Source: Gammaproteobacteria bacterium
GTDB taxonomy: Bacteria > Pseudomonadota > Gammaproteobacteria > SMWH01
Direction of reading: 5' to 3'
Assembly (NCBI GenBank): GCA_004357005.1
Contig: SMWH01000122.1
Span: 1-18,043, forward strand
DNA length: 18,043 nt
Shown: positions 1 to 6,826 of the stretch, in pieces
Numbering within the stretch: the stretch's first letter is position 1
How the letters are laid out: the number at the start of each line of letters is the position of its first letter
Notes under the pieces: generated by a model
Seen by the model: the letters and a program-made list of their open reading frames with translations, nothing else
What the model was told of the DNA's origin: nothing
Databases searched by the model: none
Made by a program: the position numbers and the translations under genes

Positions 1-61
1 CCTGCGGGAACCGGCATCGTGTTGTGGGAGCGGCTTTGTAGGAGCGGCTTTCCAGCCGCGA
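1..61. repeat. Partial copy of the 97-bp REP unit
   Basis: This is the right-hand part of the 97-bp unit seen complete at 61-157, 821-917 and 11724-11820. It contains the half-REP TGGGAGCGGCTT and then a full REP at 38-61 with the hairpin GCGGCTttccAGCCGC preceded by GTAG. The window edge cuts the unit, so more copies may lie to the left. Confidence 0.85.
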
Positions 62-157
62 TTGCAAAATAAATCGCGCCACGAACGGCGCTCCTACCTG
101 CGGGAACCGGCATCGTGTTGTGGGAGCGGTTTTGTAGGAGCGGCTTTCCAGCCGCGA
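61..157. repeat. 97-bp composite REP unit, copy 1
   Basis: The unit starts with ATTGCAAAAT. It carries a REP variant with stem GCGCC/GGCGC (about 73-97), a spacer GCGGGAACCGGCATCGTGTT, a half-REP, and a full REP at 134-157 with hairpin GCGGCTttccAGCCGC. It matches 821-917 almost base for base at exactly the same length. Together the two copies bracket the HigBA genes. It ends 4 bp beyond the stop codon of the minus-strand higA. Confidence 0.9.
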
Positions 158-161
158 CCCG

Positions 162-473
162 TCAGGGTACCGTCCTGGAGGGTATGTGCCTTAATTCTCC
201 GGCCAGTGACCGCCGGGCTTTCCAGAGATCATGGGCTGACTGCATACTGAGCCAGAGTTCTGCCCCGTTCCCGCAGTACTTGCCGAGGCGCGCTGCCATT
301 TCGGCGGTCACGGCGCGTTTCCCTGCAAGAATTTTGTGCAACTGCTGCCGGCTGACTCCCATCTCCCGAGCTGCCTGACTCACACTCATGCCCATGGCGG
401 GAAGAACAACCTCCCGCAGCAGGAATCCCGGATGATTGGGCTGTCTCTTCCTGTCAGTCATATCTGTTGTCAT
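162..473 (-). CDS. higA: HigA-family antitoxin (XRE-type HTH)
   Basis: The 103-residue protein is a small DNA-binding antitoxin of the HigA family. It should bind and neutralise the RelE-like toxin encoded just upstream and repress the shared promoter. The HPGFLLREVVLPAMGMS stretch (about residues 14-30) is the typical HigA entry. The helix-turn-helix SVSQAAREMGVSRQQLHKIL follows at about 30-49, and the ELWLSMQSAHDLW helix at about 72-84 is also characteristic. It starts 7 bp after the higB stop, so the two are co-transcribed, with the toxin first as usual for hig loci. The Shine-Dalgarno sequence is weak (GAGAAA), and a second in-frame ATG five codons in is an alternative start. The stop lies 4 bp from a REP copy. 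Function rests on family resemblance. Confidence 0.9.
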   Translation of the reverse strand: MTTDMTDRKRQPNHPGFLLREVVLPAMGMSVSQAAREMGVSRQQLHKILAGKRAVTAEMAARLGKYCGNGAELWLSMQSAHDLWKARRSLAGELRHIPSRTVP

Positions 474-480
474 TCGTTTC

Positions 481-759
481 TCAGTGATATTGCTCGAGAT
501 TTACCCGGCGGGCTTCTCCGTCCTCGAATTCAAACGTGACGCACCACGGCCCGTTTATATGAATCGAATACCGTGTTGGCCGGTGTCCACGAAGCCGATG
601 AAAATCGAATCCGGGGATATTCAGGTCTTCGGTTTTCTTTGCTGCGTCCAGTGTGTCCAGAATCAACGTGGCGCGATTACAAAGATCTGGTCGAACCCGC
701 CGGCTCCGACCCGAGAAAAACAATTCTCTCAGACCCCTGTGCTTCCAGGTTCTGATCAC
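481..759 (-). CDS. higB: HigB-family toxin (RelE-like mRNA interferase)
   Basis: This 92-residue RelE/ParE-superfamily toxin would cleave ribosome-bound mRNA unless held by HigA. The chosen GTG start gives a first segment MIRTWKHRGLRELFFSG, the classical HigB N-terminus (compare MIKSFKHKGL in the family prototype), and exactly the usual length of 92. The middle has RLRGHRPTRYSIHINGPW, the conserved substrate-side strand. The protein ends in EQYH, keeping the Tyr-His end used by HigB enzymes, although the residue before Tyr is Gln where the prototype has Asp. An upstream ATG at 873 would add 38 residues encoded by the REP unit and by the promoter, and is rejected. It heads a toxin-antitoxin operon with higA. 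Confidence 0.9.
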   Translation of the reverse strand: MIRTWKHRGLRELFFSGRSRRVRPDLCNRATLILDTLDAAKKTEDLNIPGFDFHRLRGHRPTRYSIHINGPWCVTFEFEDGEARRVNLEQYH

Positions 760-765
760 GGACGG

Positions 766-794
766 AGTGTAAACTATAGAGTTACAGCTGTCAA
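766..794 (-). promoter_or_regulatory. higBA promoter
   Basis: On the minus strand a perfect -35 TTGACA (789-794) is followed after 17 bp by TACACT (766-771, 4 of 6 matches). The expected transcription start is about 759, which is the GTG of higB, and no Shine-Dalgarno is present, so the mRNA may be leaderless. The 8-bp palindrome ACAGCTGT (784-791) overlaps the -35 box and is a candidate site for HigA autorepression. The promoter match is seen; its control is inferred. Confidence 0.6.
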
Positions 795-820
795 CTAAGG
801 GATGACAGCATGAAGCCACA

Positions 821-917
821 ATTGCAAAATGAATCGCGCCACGATTGGCGCTCCTACATGCGGGAACCGGCATCGTGTTGTAGGAGCGGCTTTGTAGGAG
901 CGGCTTTCCAGCCGCGA
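821..917. repeat. 97-bp composite REP unit, copy 2
   Basis: Same length and order as 61-157: ATTGCAAAAT, REP variant with stem GCGCC/GGCGC (833-857), spacer, half-REP, full REP (894-917). It lies between the higBA promoter and the purC stop (924-922). As a hairpin-rich segment between a gene end and a promoter it may act in transcript ending or 3' protection. Confidence 0.9.
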
Positions 918-921
918 TTGC

Positions 922-1815
922 TTATCCGATCAACCGATCCCGCGCCTCCCGGTAGCGGGCGGCGGTCTTCTCGATGATGTCGGCCGGCAGCTTCGGACCC
1001 GGGGGTTCCTTGTCCCAGTCCAGTGTTTCCAGATAATCGCGCACGAACTGCTTGTCGAAGCTGCGTGGGCTCATGTCGGGCTGGTATTCGTCTACCGGCC
1101 AGAAACGCGAGGAGTCCGGCGTCAGAACTTCGTCGATCAGGACGAGATCGCCGGCGTGATCAACGCCGAACTCAAATTTGGTGTCAGCGATGATGATGCC
1201 GCGCTTGAGGGCGTACTTCGCACCCTTCTCGTAAATCTTCAGGCTGATGTCGCGGACCTGCTCGGCAAGGTCCTTGCCGACCTTGTTGACTACCCATTCG
1301 AAATCCACGTTCTCATCGTGTTCGCCCACTTCACCTTTCGTGGACGGGGTGAAGATGATTTCCGGGAGTTGGTCAGCTTGTCGAAGACCAGCGGGCAGGG
1401 AGATTCCCGACACCGTTTGTGTGCGCTGATAATCCTTCCAGCCCGATCCGATCAGATAACCGCGCACGATTGCTTCGAGGGGTAGCGGTTTCACGCGCCG
1501 GACTACCAGGCTGCGTCCGCGCAATGGTTCGCGTTCGGCAGGGATACTGACGGCATCGTCCACGCTCACGCGGCTGGTGTGATTCAGAACCACGTTACGC
1601 ATGCGTTTGAACCAGAAAACCGACAGGGCGGTCAGCACCTCACCCTTGCCCGGGATCGGGTCCGGGAGGATTACATCGAAAGCGGACAACCTGTCGGTGG
1701 CCACCATGAGCAGGTGCTCGTCGTCCACGGCATACATGTCGCGTACCTTGCCTCGATGAATGAGTTCGAGACAGCTAATGTGACTCTCAAAAAGCGGCGC
1801 TGATCCCTGGCTCAC
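922..1815 (-). CDS. purC: Phosphoribosylaminoimidazole-succinocarboxamide synthase (SAICAR synthetase)
   Basis: PurC joins CAIR with aspartate, using ATP, to give SAICAR in purine synthesis (cytosol). The GTG start at 1815 is chosen because AGGAG lies 5 bp upstream and it gives 297 residues, normal for the longer PurC branch. Visible motifs are HRGKVRD (20-26), the ATP-site SAFDV (44-48), PIPGKGEVLT (54-63), GSGWKDY (123-129), GEHDE (about 164-168), ADTKFEFG (210-217) and DEVLTPDSSRFW (228-239). The open frame continues upstream to 2076 but there it is antisense to djlA and unlike PurC. It is a single gene, divergent from djlA, with a probable promoter at 1856-1883. Its stop is 5 bp from the REP at 894-917. 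Confidence 0.97.
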   Translation of the reverse strand: MSQGSAPLFESHISCLELIHRGKVRDMYAVDDEHLLMVATDRLSAFDVILPDPIPGKGEVLTALSVFWFKRMRNVVLNHTSRVSVDDAVSIPAEREPLRGRSLVVRRVKPLPLEAIVRGYLIGSGWKDYQRTQTVSGISLPAGLRQADQLPEIIFTPSTKGEVGEHDENVDFEWVVNKVGKDLAEQVRDISLKIYEKGAKYALKRGIIIADTKFEFGVDHAGDLVLIDEVLTPDSSRFWPVDEYQPDMSPRSFDKQFVRDYLETLDWDKEPPGPKLPADIIEKTAARYREARDRLIG

Positions 1816-1855
1816 ATTGACTCCTGCAGAGGTTCCGGTAGTGTGACGGGCGCCT

Positions 1856-1883
1856 ATTCTAACCATGGTGGCAGACGGAACAA
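1856..1883 (-). promoter_or_regulatory. Probable purC promoter
   Basis: On the minus strand TTGTTC (1878-1883) and TAGAAT (1856-1861, 5 of 6) are 16 bp apart, followed by the GC-rich AGGCGCCC. The start point would be near 1849, giving a leader of about 34 nt before the AGGAG and GTG of purC. It is a sequence match only. Its position argues for the later start of the divergent djlA. Confidence 0.4.
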
Positions 1884-1890
1884 ACTCGAA

Positions 1891-2721
1891 TTGAACTGGT
1901 GGGGCAAGATCATCGGCGGGCTCATCGGCTTGGCGCTGGGTGGCCCCTTCGGCGCCCTGCTCGGCGCCTTCATCGGCCACAGCTTCGACAAGGGCGCGGA
2001 GCAATTCGGGTTTGGCGCTAATCCAGCGCGGGCCCGTGAGGTGTTTTTCGACGCTTCCTTCCGGGTGATGGGGCACCTGGCCAAAGCAGACGGACAGGTG
2101 TCCCAGGCGGAGATCCAGACGGCCGAGGCCGTTATGGGGAACATGCGGCTGACCCGGGAGCAGCGCCGACGGGCCATCGAACGCTTTAGAGAGGGGAAGA
2201 GGCTCGGCTACCAGTTAAATCCCGAAATGGTCCGTCTCCGCAACGCCTGCGGCCCCCGCAGCCTCCTCTATTGGACCTTCCTGGAAATTCTCGTTGCCGC
2301 GGCTTTTGCCGACGGCCATGTTTCTGCCAATGAGCGCCAGATTCTCAATCGGGTCTGCTACGGCCTGAAGATCTCCACGTCCAACGTGGATCGCCTCATC
2401 ATGATGCATGAAGCAGCCGCCGGATTTAGCGGCGGCGGATTTGGCGGCGCCGGGGCGGGTGTCGGCCCGGGTGCAGGCGCAGGCCGACAACGCCGGGCCC
2501 GACCCAGCACGAGGGGTGATCCCTATGCGGTGCTGGGTATCAAACGCAGCACCAGCAACGCCCAGATCAAGCGTGCCTATCGCAAGCTCATGAGCCAGCA
2601 CCACCCGGACAAGCTGATCGCCAGGGGCCTGCCCGAGGAGATGATGAAAATGGCGCAGGAGAAGACCCGTGAAATCAACGCTGCCTACGATCGGATAAAA
2701 GAGGAGCGCGGCATTCGCTAA
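1891..2721 (+). CDS. djlA: Membrane-anchored co-chaperone DjlA (TerB and J domains)
   Basis: DjlA is an inner-membrane J-protein that stimulates the ATPase of DnaK. The TTG start gives MNWWGKIIGG, aligning with the MQYWGKI start of the E. coli protein; a GTG at 1843 with a distant AGAGG would add 16 polar residues. One glycine-rich membrane segment spans about residues 6-32. A TerB-like helical domain follows at about 40-155, with a duplicated pattern (LAKADGQVSQAE, then AAFADGHVSANE). Next is a Gly/Ala/Arg linker (about 173-206). The C-terminal J domain (about 210-276) has YAVLGIKRSTSNAQIKRAYR and the HPD triad at H238-D240. Length is 276, near the usual 270. It is divergent from purC, and no terminator is obvious downstream. 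Confidence 0.93.
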   Translation: MNWWGKIIGGLIGLALGGPFGALLGAFIGHSFDKGAEQFGFGANPARAREVFFDASFRVMGHLAKADGQVSQAEIQTAEAVMGNMRLTREQRRRAIERFREGKRLGYQLNPEMVRLRNACGPRSLLYWTFLEILVAAAFADGHVSANERQILNRVCYGLKISTSNVDRLIMMHEAAAGFSGGGFGGAGAGVGPGAGAGRQRRARPSTRGDPYAVLGIKRSTSNAQIKRAYRKLMSQHHPDKLIARGLPEEMMKMAQEKTREINAAYDRIKEERGIR

Positions 2722-2782
2722 CCGGAGGAATTGTGCCGCGCCCTCTTTTATCTGGAGCGTTTGGAACGACACCATTGCGTGG

Positions 2783-2915
2783 GCCGTTCAACCCCGCCGG
2801 ATGAGTGGCTCGCTCAATCGGGTCGTTCAACCCCGCCGGACCCTTGGGTCGCTCGATCAAGTCGTTCCCGGCGGGTAGCTCAACCCCGGCGGATAACTGG
2901 ATCGCTGAACCCCGC
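2783..2915. repeat. Degenerate 39-bp tandem repeat between djlA and rpe
   Basis: Two clear units of 39 bp (2783-2821 and 2822-2860) begin GYCGTTCAACCCCGCCGGA and end CTCGCTCRATCRR. A third, more diverged unit starts at 2861 and a fragment follows (CGCTGAACCCCGCC). The copies differ at several positions, so this is an ageing minisatellite. Nothing else recognisable lies in the 250-bp gap apart from the rpe promoter region. Confidence 0.75.
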
Positions 2916-2958
2916 CAGGGCGTTGACGTCCCGGCACGAAAAACGGCCCTGACCTCTA

Positions 2959-2964
2959 TATACT
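2959..2964 (+). promoter_or_regulatory. Putative -10 box for rpe
   Basis: TATACT (5 of 6) is followed by the GC-rich TCGCGCC and then directly by the rpe ATG, so any transcript would have almost no leader. No good -35 lies 17 bp upstream, and no Shine-Dalgarno precedes the gene. This is weak evidence. Confidence 0.3.
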
Positions 2965-2971
2965 TCGCGCC

Positions 2972-3652
2972 ATGGAATATCTGATCGCCCCCTCGATTCT
3001 GTCCGCGGATTTCGCCCGGCTGGGCGAAGAGGTGGAAAGCGTTCTTGTCGCCGGCGCGGACTGGGTGCACTTCGACGTCATGGACAACCACTATGTGCCC
3101 AATCTCACTATCGGGCCTCTGGTGTGCAAGGCCCTGCGCGACTATGGCATCGAAGCGCCGGTGGACGTGCATCTGATGGTTAGCCCGGTGGATCGCATCG
3201 TCGAAGACTTCGCCAAAGCCGGCGCCACCTCCATCACTTTTCACCCGGAAGCCAGCGAGCATGTGGATCGCACCCTGCAGCTCATCCATGACCACGGTTG
3301 CAAGGCGGGGTTGGTATTCAACCCCGCAACACCCCTGGAGTGGATGGACTATGTCATGGACAAGCTGGACATGGTCCTGCTCATGTCCGTGAACCCGGGC
3401 TTCAGTGGCCAGTCTTTCATTCCCGGTACCCTGGCCAAGCTCAAACAAGTCAGGGAACGCATCGAAAAATCCGGTCTAGATATCCGTCTCGAAGTGGACG
3501 GCGGTGTGAAAACAGACAACATCCGCGAAATCGCCCAGGCCGGCGCCGATATCTTTGTTGCCGGTTCCGCCGTGTTCGGGGCCGGTGATTACGGAAAAGT
3601 GATCGCCGAGATGCGGTCTGAACTGGAGCGCGCCCGCGCCAAATGGCACTGA
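2972..3652 (+). CDS. rpe: Ribulose-phosphate 3-epimerase
   Basis: Rpe interconverts ribulose 5-phosphate and xylulose 5-phosphate in the pentose phosphate (and Calvin) pathway, as a cytosolic TIM barrel. The start MEYLIAPSILSADFARLG is the family N-terminus. Metal and catalytic motifs are visible in order: HFDVMDNHYVPN (34-45), PVDVHLMV, the loop SVNPGFSGQSF (about 140-150), LEVDGGV (about 174-180) and FVAGSAVF. Length is 226 against 225 in E. coli. In related genomes rpe is followed by gph and trpE; here a palindromic element and the sortase cluster come next and gph is absent. No Shine-Dalgarno is clear, and a -10-like box sits 8 bp upstream. Confidence 0.97.
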   Translation: MEYLIAPSILSADFARLGEEVESVLVAGADWVHFDVMDNHYVPNLTIGPLVCKALRDYGIEAPVDVHLMVSPVDRIVEDFAKAGATSITFHPEASEHVDRTLQLIHDHGCKAGLVFNPATPLEWMDYVMDKLDMVLLMSVNPGFSGQSFIPGTLAKLKQVRERIEKSGLDIRLEVDGGVKTDNIREIAQAGADIFVAGSAVFGAGDYGKVIAEMRSELERARAKWH

Positions 3653-3655
3653 GCC

Positions 3656-3808
3656 AATTCGGGGACAGTTCCCTCATTAGAAGGGGGAAAGTTTTAACAA
3701 GGGGACAGTTCCCTCATTTCAGTCGCAAAGTCCCGGTTGTTCAGGCGGAGGGGAAATGAGGGAACTGTCCCCTTTTTACCTTCTAATGAGGGAACTGTCC
3801 CCCCAATT
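3656..3808. repeat. Nested palindromic element (GGGGACAGTTCCCTCATT family), copy 1
   Basis: Two inverted repeats are nested. The outer arms are 3661-3683 and 3780-3802, perfect over 23 bp. The inner arms begin with the same GGGGACAGTTCCCTCATT at 3701 and close at 3772, around a core containing AGTCGCAAAGTCCCGGTTGT. The flanks AATT extend the symmetry to about 153 bp. The same core returns in opposite orientation at 17582-17652. It fills the gap between the convergent rpe and sortase genes and touches the sortase stop codon, so as RNA it would fold into a long hairpin and may end transcription from both sides. Confidence 0.9.
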
Positions 3809-4409
3809 AGCCGGCGCCGGATTTGAGGTCCGGCACCGCCGTCACGACATAACGCAGGGGCCCGCCCGGGCTCACCGCGTCAAAAGGCCAGCAGGTCACC
3901 AGAAGCAGGGCATCCGTATGTTCGTCGGCGATCAATGACTGGCGGGTCACATCAATAATCTGGTGGCCGGTCACCCGATAACGGGCCCAATTCCCCGTCT
4001 CGTCCTCGAGCCGCACCCGTGCGCTGGATTTGAGATCCTCGAGTACGCTGAAGTGGGTATCGCGGTGACCGGCCATTACCAATAGCCCCTCGCTCAATGC
4101 CTGGCCGGGCGTGTGTCTTGTGTTGAAAAGAACCGGGCCGAAAGCCAGATTGCGTCCGCTGGCCCCGGAGAGAACAAACAGATCGTCATGACCCTCGATG
4201 CTCAAACGCGCGATGGGAAAGGTGTCCGCCCAGGGCCATGGTTTGACCTGACGTTCGCCGGCCAGCGTGCGGTCCCAGGCATCCGCAATCAGGTACTGGG
4301 CCAGGTGTGCCTTGGCATGGATGTAGCCCGCTTTACCCGTGAACAACAAGCCCATGGCAAATGCCAGTGCCGGTATCAGCAGACTTTTGTGTTTCAGGCG
4401 CGGGCCCAT
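3807..4409 (-). CDS. Class GN sortase (proteobacterial)
   Basis: This 200-residue membrane-anchored transpeptidase would cut its dedicated substrate near a C-terminal sorting signal. It has one N-terminal membrane segment (about residues 8-27), then the sortase barrel. The catalytic trio is visible: His115 in VMAGHRDTHF, Cys173 in LLLVTCWPF and Arg186 in GGPLRYVVTA. The ATG at 4409 gives the usual GN length; the open frame upstream is only the shadow of the preceding gene. It overlaps the target-protein gene by 16 bp, so they form a two-gene operon, most likely translationally coupled. Class GN sortases occur in Gram-negative bacteria, usually one per genome next to a VIT/vWA target, which matches this locus. 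Confidence 0.93.
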   Translation of the reverse strand: MGPRLKHKSLLIPALAFAMGLLFTGKAGYIHAKAHLAQYLIADAWDRTLAGERQVKPWPWADTFPIARLSIEGHDDLFVLSGASGRNLAFGPVLFNTRHTPGQALSEGLLVMAGHRDTHFSVLEDLKSSARVRLEDETGNWARYRVTGHQIIDVTRQSLIADEHTDALLLVTCWPFDAVSPGGPLRYVVTAVPDLKSGAG

Positions 4410-6622
4410 AGTGCCGTCCAGCCAAAAGTGAATACGAAACAGACCAGCCCGATCAGCAACCACAAACGTGCGGGCGTCGCCGTCGCCGCCATGGCCACGG
4501 TGGTGCCCGCGGGCGCCAGGTTGGGAAGCATTTCGCTGGTGAGATCCAGGCTGGCCAGGCGCACCGGTGTCTTGTCTACGGCCACCAGGCTGGTGTATTT
4601 GCTCACCAGCCCGTATTTCAGGGCCGTGTCCACGATGGATTCCCGGACCATGTCCTTGTCGGCGCCGAGAATCTGGAGGTTTTCGAAGTCCTCGATCTTG
4701 GCCCGGGCCCACAACCGCGCGATGCCCGGGCGGTCATTGGCGCCATCCAGATAGATGCGTCGCAGCCACTCTCCCTGTGCCGTAATGCCGGTGAGGTCCA
4801 GGTACGCCCACTCGGCGGGCAGGCGCGCGGTCACGATGACAGGTTCGCCGGCGTAAACATCGGGCACGGGGTTCGGAAAACTCTCAGCCATGATGCTCCA
4901 GTGGGTTTCCAGTTCCGTCAGCGCCGGGAGTTCCAGTTTCGCGAACAACACTTCCAGTTGTTCCCCGACATCGGAGATGCTGTCGATAAACGTGTAGGTA
5001 CCGCGCCCGAATGTCGCCGCCTGGCGCATGAACCAGGTGTTGGGGGCGGAACCGATGCCGATGGTGAACAAACGCGCGTCTCCCAGGTCCCGGCTGATCT
5101 GTTCCAAGAGTTGCGTTTCCGCACTGACGCTGCCGTCGGTAATGAACACCACCTGTCGCAGGCGACCTTGTGTTTCCACGTGCTTGTCCAGTGCCAGACC
5201 CAGCGCCGCGGCAATGTTGGTTCCGCCGTCGGCCCGCAGCGCTCCCACGAATTGCTGGGCTGTCCGAATGAAATAGGCGTTGGCGGGCAGGACTTCACCG
5301 AACAGGCTGCGGGCTTGGCTGTTGAACTCGATGATGTCGAAGCGATCTGAGGGCCCAAGCCGATCCAGCGCCATGATCAGGGCCTCTCGTGCCTGGCGGA
5401 TTGATTCGCCGTGCATGGACCCGGAGGTATCGATCACGAAGATCAGGTCCCTCGGGGGCACCGCCGGCAGCAACGCCGGTTCCGGCGGCATGAGCATCAC
5501 CAGGGCAAAACGCTCGTCACCGATGGTCTCGGTGAACACGGCGGCTTCCGGCGTGCTGCCTATGTCAGTCACCCAACTCAGCAGGAAATCTCGGTCCGCG
5601 GGTACGGTGGGTTCACCCAGGATCACCGTGTAGAGATCGTTCTTGTCCCGGTCGATGATGATTTCGTGGTGATGGCTGCGGATGTCCGTCAGAGTTAGCC
5701 CGCCCAGATCGAGATGAACCGAGATCACTACCGGATGTTCCCATTCATCAGAAGTCGCTACCGGAGGCGTAACGCGCGCGGCATCGATGGCTTTTTCGAT
5801 CAACCTGGCGGGTTCCATGAGGTCTTCGACTATGTCGTCTATACGGGCCGGTGGCGGGACGTACCGGCGCGTCAGGGTGAGAGGAAAACGCAGTTCGAAT
5901 ACGCCGTCGGAAGGTTTGAGTACCTGCTGGTAGCCGATCTCGATGAGGATTTCCTCACCCGGCCCGATATTGGCGATGCTGGTGGTGAACAGGTTGGGGC
6001 GCTCCTGTTCCACGAGACTGGCTACCTGTCCCGCGTCCCTTGCGGTTTCGTAGCTTCGCCGGGCGGCTTGTCTCTCCTGGATCTCGCCTTCGATGATCCG
6101 GTTGCCCACCACCAGCCGGAGCGTATCCACCGCGGCCTCATCCGGCAGCGGGAACACATAGGTGCCTTCCACCCAGGCATTGGAATCGTTCAGGAAAGCC
6201 TGTTTGACGCTGGTACGAACCAGTGGCCCGGCCACATCGAAAGTCACCTGGGTGCGCAGTTGCGTGATCGGCTCGAGGCGGCCCTGCGGGCCCCGGATCA
6301 ACAGGGTGCCGCTGGTGACCTCGTCAAAGGTGATTGCTGCCTGGACCTGAGCCTGAACCTGGACTTGGACTTGGACTTGGGCATGGGTCGCGCCCGGGGA
6401 CGCATCGGCCCGAAGGTGCAGTCCCGCGAACAACGTGGCGACCACGAACAGCAGTAGCCGATCCGGCCAGGACAGCCGCCGCCTGCCCGGCGCCGGGGGA
6501 TCGGCCGGCGGCGTGCCCCCGGTGTCGTGCGGGTGGGTGGCTTCTTCCGGGTAGTGCCAGTTCTCGCCGGCGATCCTCGCCCGGGCCGTGCCGGGGTCGG
6601 CAAAGTGTGCGTTTTGCTGCAT
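4394..6622 (-). CDS. Marine proteobacterial sortase target protein (VIT and vWA domains)
   Basis: This 742-residue secreted protein is the presumed substrate of the adjacent sortase. A polar leader (1-50) precedes a membrane or signal segment (about 54-71) with a possible cleavage after ADA (72-74). A Gln-Val repeat follows at 82-94. The VIT domain spans about 100-235 (VEGTYVFPLP, ERPNLFTTSIANIGPGE). The vWA domain at about 390-560 has a complete MIDAS: DTSGS (398-402), Thr468 in GGTNI and Asp496 in ITDGS. The C-terminus has MLPNLAPAG (699-706), MAATATPA (711-718), a membrane span (about 719-738) and a short tail with one Arg. The start is supported by GGAG 7 bp upstream. The family usually shows LPxTAT-like signals, which are degenerate here. 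Its binding partner is unknown. Confidence 0.93.
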   Translation of the reverse strand: MQQNAHFADPGTARARIAGENWHYPEEATHPHDTGGTPPADPPAPGRRRLSWPDRLLLFVVATLFAGLHLRADASPGATHAQVQVQVQVQAQVQAAITFDEVTSGTLLIRGPQGRLEPITQLRTQVTFDVAGPLVRTSVKQAFLNDSNAWVEGTYVFPLPDEAAVDTLRLVVGNRIIEGEIQERQAARRSYETARDAGQVASLVEQERPNLFTTSIANIGPGEEILIEIGYQQVLKPSDGVFELRFPLTLTRRYVPPPARIDDIVEDLMEPARLIEKAIDAARVTPPVATSDEWEHPVVISVHLDLGGLTLTDIRSHHHEIIIDRDKNDLYTVILGEPTVPADRDFLLSWVTDIGSTPEAAVFTETIGDERFALVMLMPPEPALLPAVPPRDLIFVIDTSGSMHGESIRQAREALIMALDRLGPSDRFDIIEFNSQARSLFGEVLPANAYFIRTAQQFVGALRADGGTNIAAALGLALDKHVETQGRLRQVVFITDGSVSAETQLLEQISRDLGDARLFTIGIGSAPNTWFMRQAATFGRGTYTFIDSISDVGEQLEVLFAKLELPALTELETHWSIMAESFPNPVPDVYAGEPVIVTARLPAEWAYLDLTGITAQGEWLRRIYLDGANDRPGIARLWARAKIEDFENLQILGADKDMVRESIVDTALKYGLVSKYTSLVAVDKTPVRLASLDLTSEMLPNLAPAGTTVAMAATATPARLWLLIGLVCFVFTFGWTALWARA
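6342..6380. repeat. Hexanucleotide microsatellite coding for Gln-Val repeats
   Basis: The plus strand reads repeated GGACTT units with diverged GGACCT/GAGCCT copies on the left. On the coding (minus) strand these are CAAGTC/CAGGTC, giving QVQVQVQVQAQVQ in the target protein just after the membrane segment. The three identical central units and the multiple-of-three period allow length change without frameshift. Confidence 0.85.
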
Positions 6623-6647
6623 CCAGGCTCTCCGTTGTCCAGTGGCC

Positions 6648-6690
6648 GTTATCAGGCGGCCCGATCAAATTGGCCATCCATGGCCATTGC
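6648..6690 (-). promoter_or_regulatory. Candidate response-regulator operator and promoter of the target-sortase operon
   Basis: TGGCCAT occurs twice with a 10-bp period (6671-6677 and 6681-6687). Such spacing is typical of OmpR-family tandem sites, and the core TGGCCA is itself palindromic. On the minus strand a -10-like GATAAC (6648-6653) lies exactly 17 bp downstream of the nearer copy, so the repeat occupies and extends upstream of the -35 position with no real -35 box. That is the layout of an activator-dependent promoter. The rest of the 6623-6826 gap shows nothing recognisable. Confidence 0.45.
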
Positions 6691-6826
6691 CCCAGTCCAT
6701 CGAGACTGCACGATGCGCTTCGGAAATGGCAAGACCGTGCCTTTGTTCTGGCAAACGCGGGAACGAATGTGGCAGAGTTGTGGCCCCCCGGGTGTCCGTG
6801 GACGCCCCCTGGATAGTTGAGACGCC

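Noticed and set aside
1..160. Direct repeats resembling a CRISPR array
   Set aside because: Units are internally palindromic REPs with conserved spacers, irregular spacing and copies scattered across the window; no cas genes are present.
1816..2076. N-terminal extension of PurC by 87 residues
   Set aside because: It is antisense to djlA, not PurC-like, and a GTG with AGGAG at the correct distance exists at 1815.
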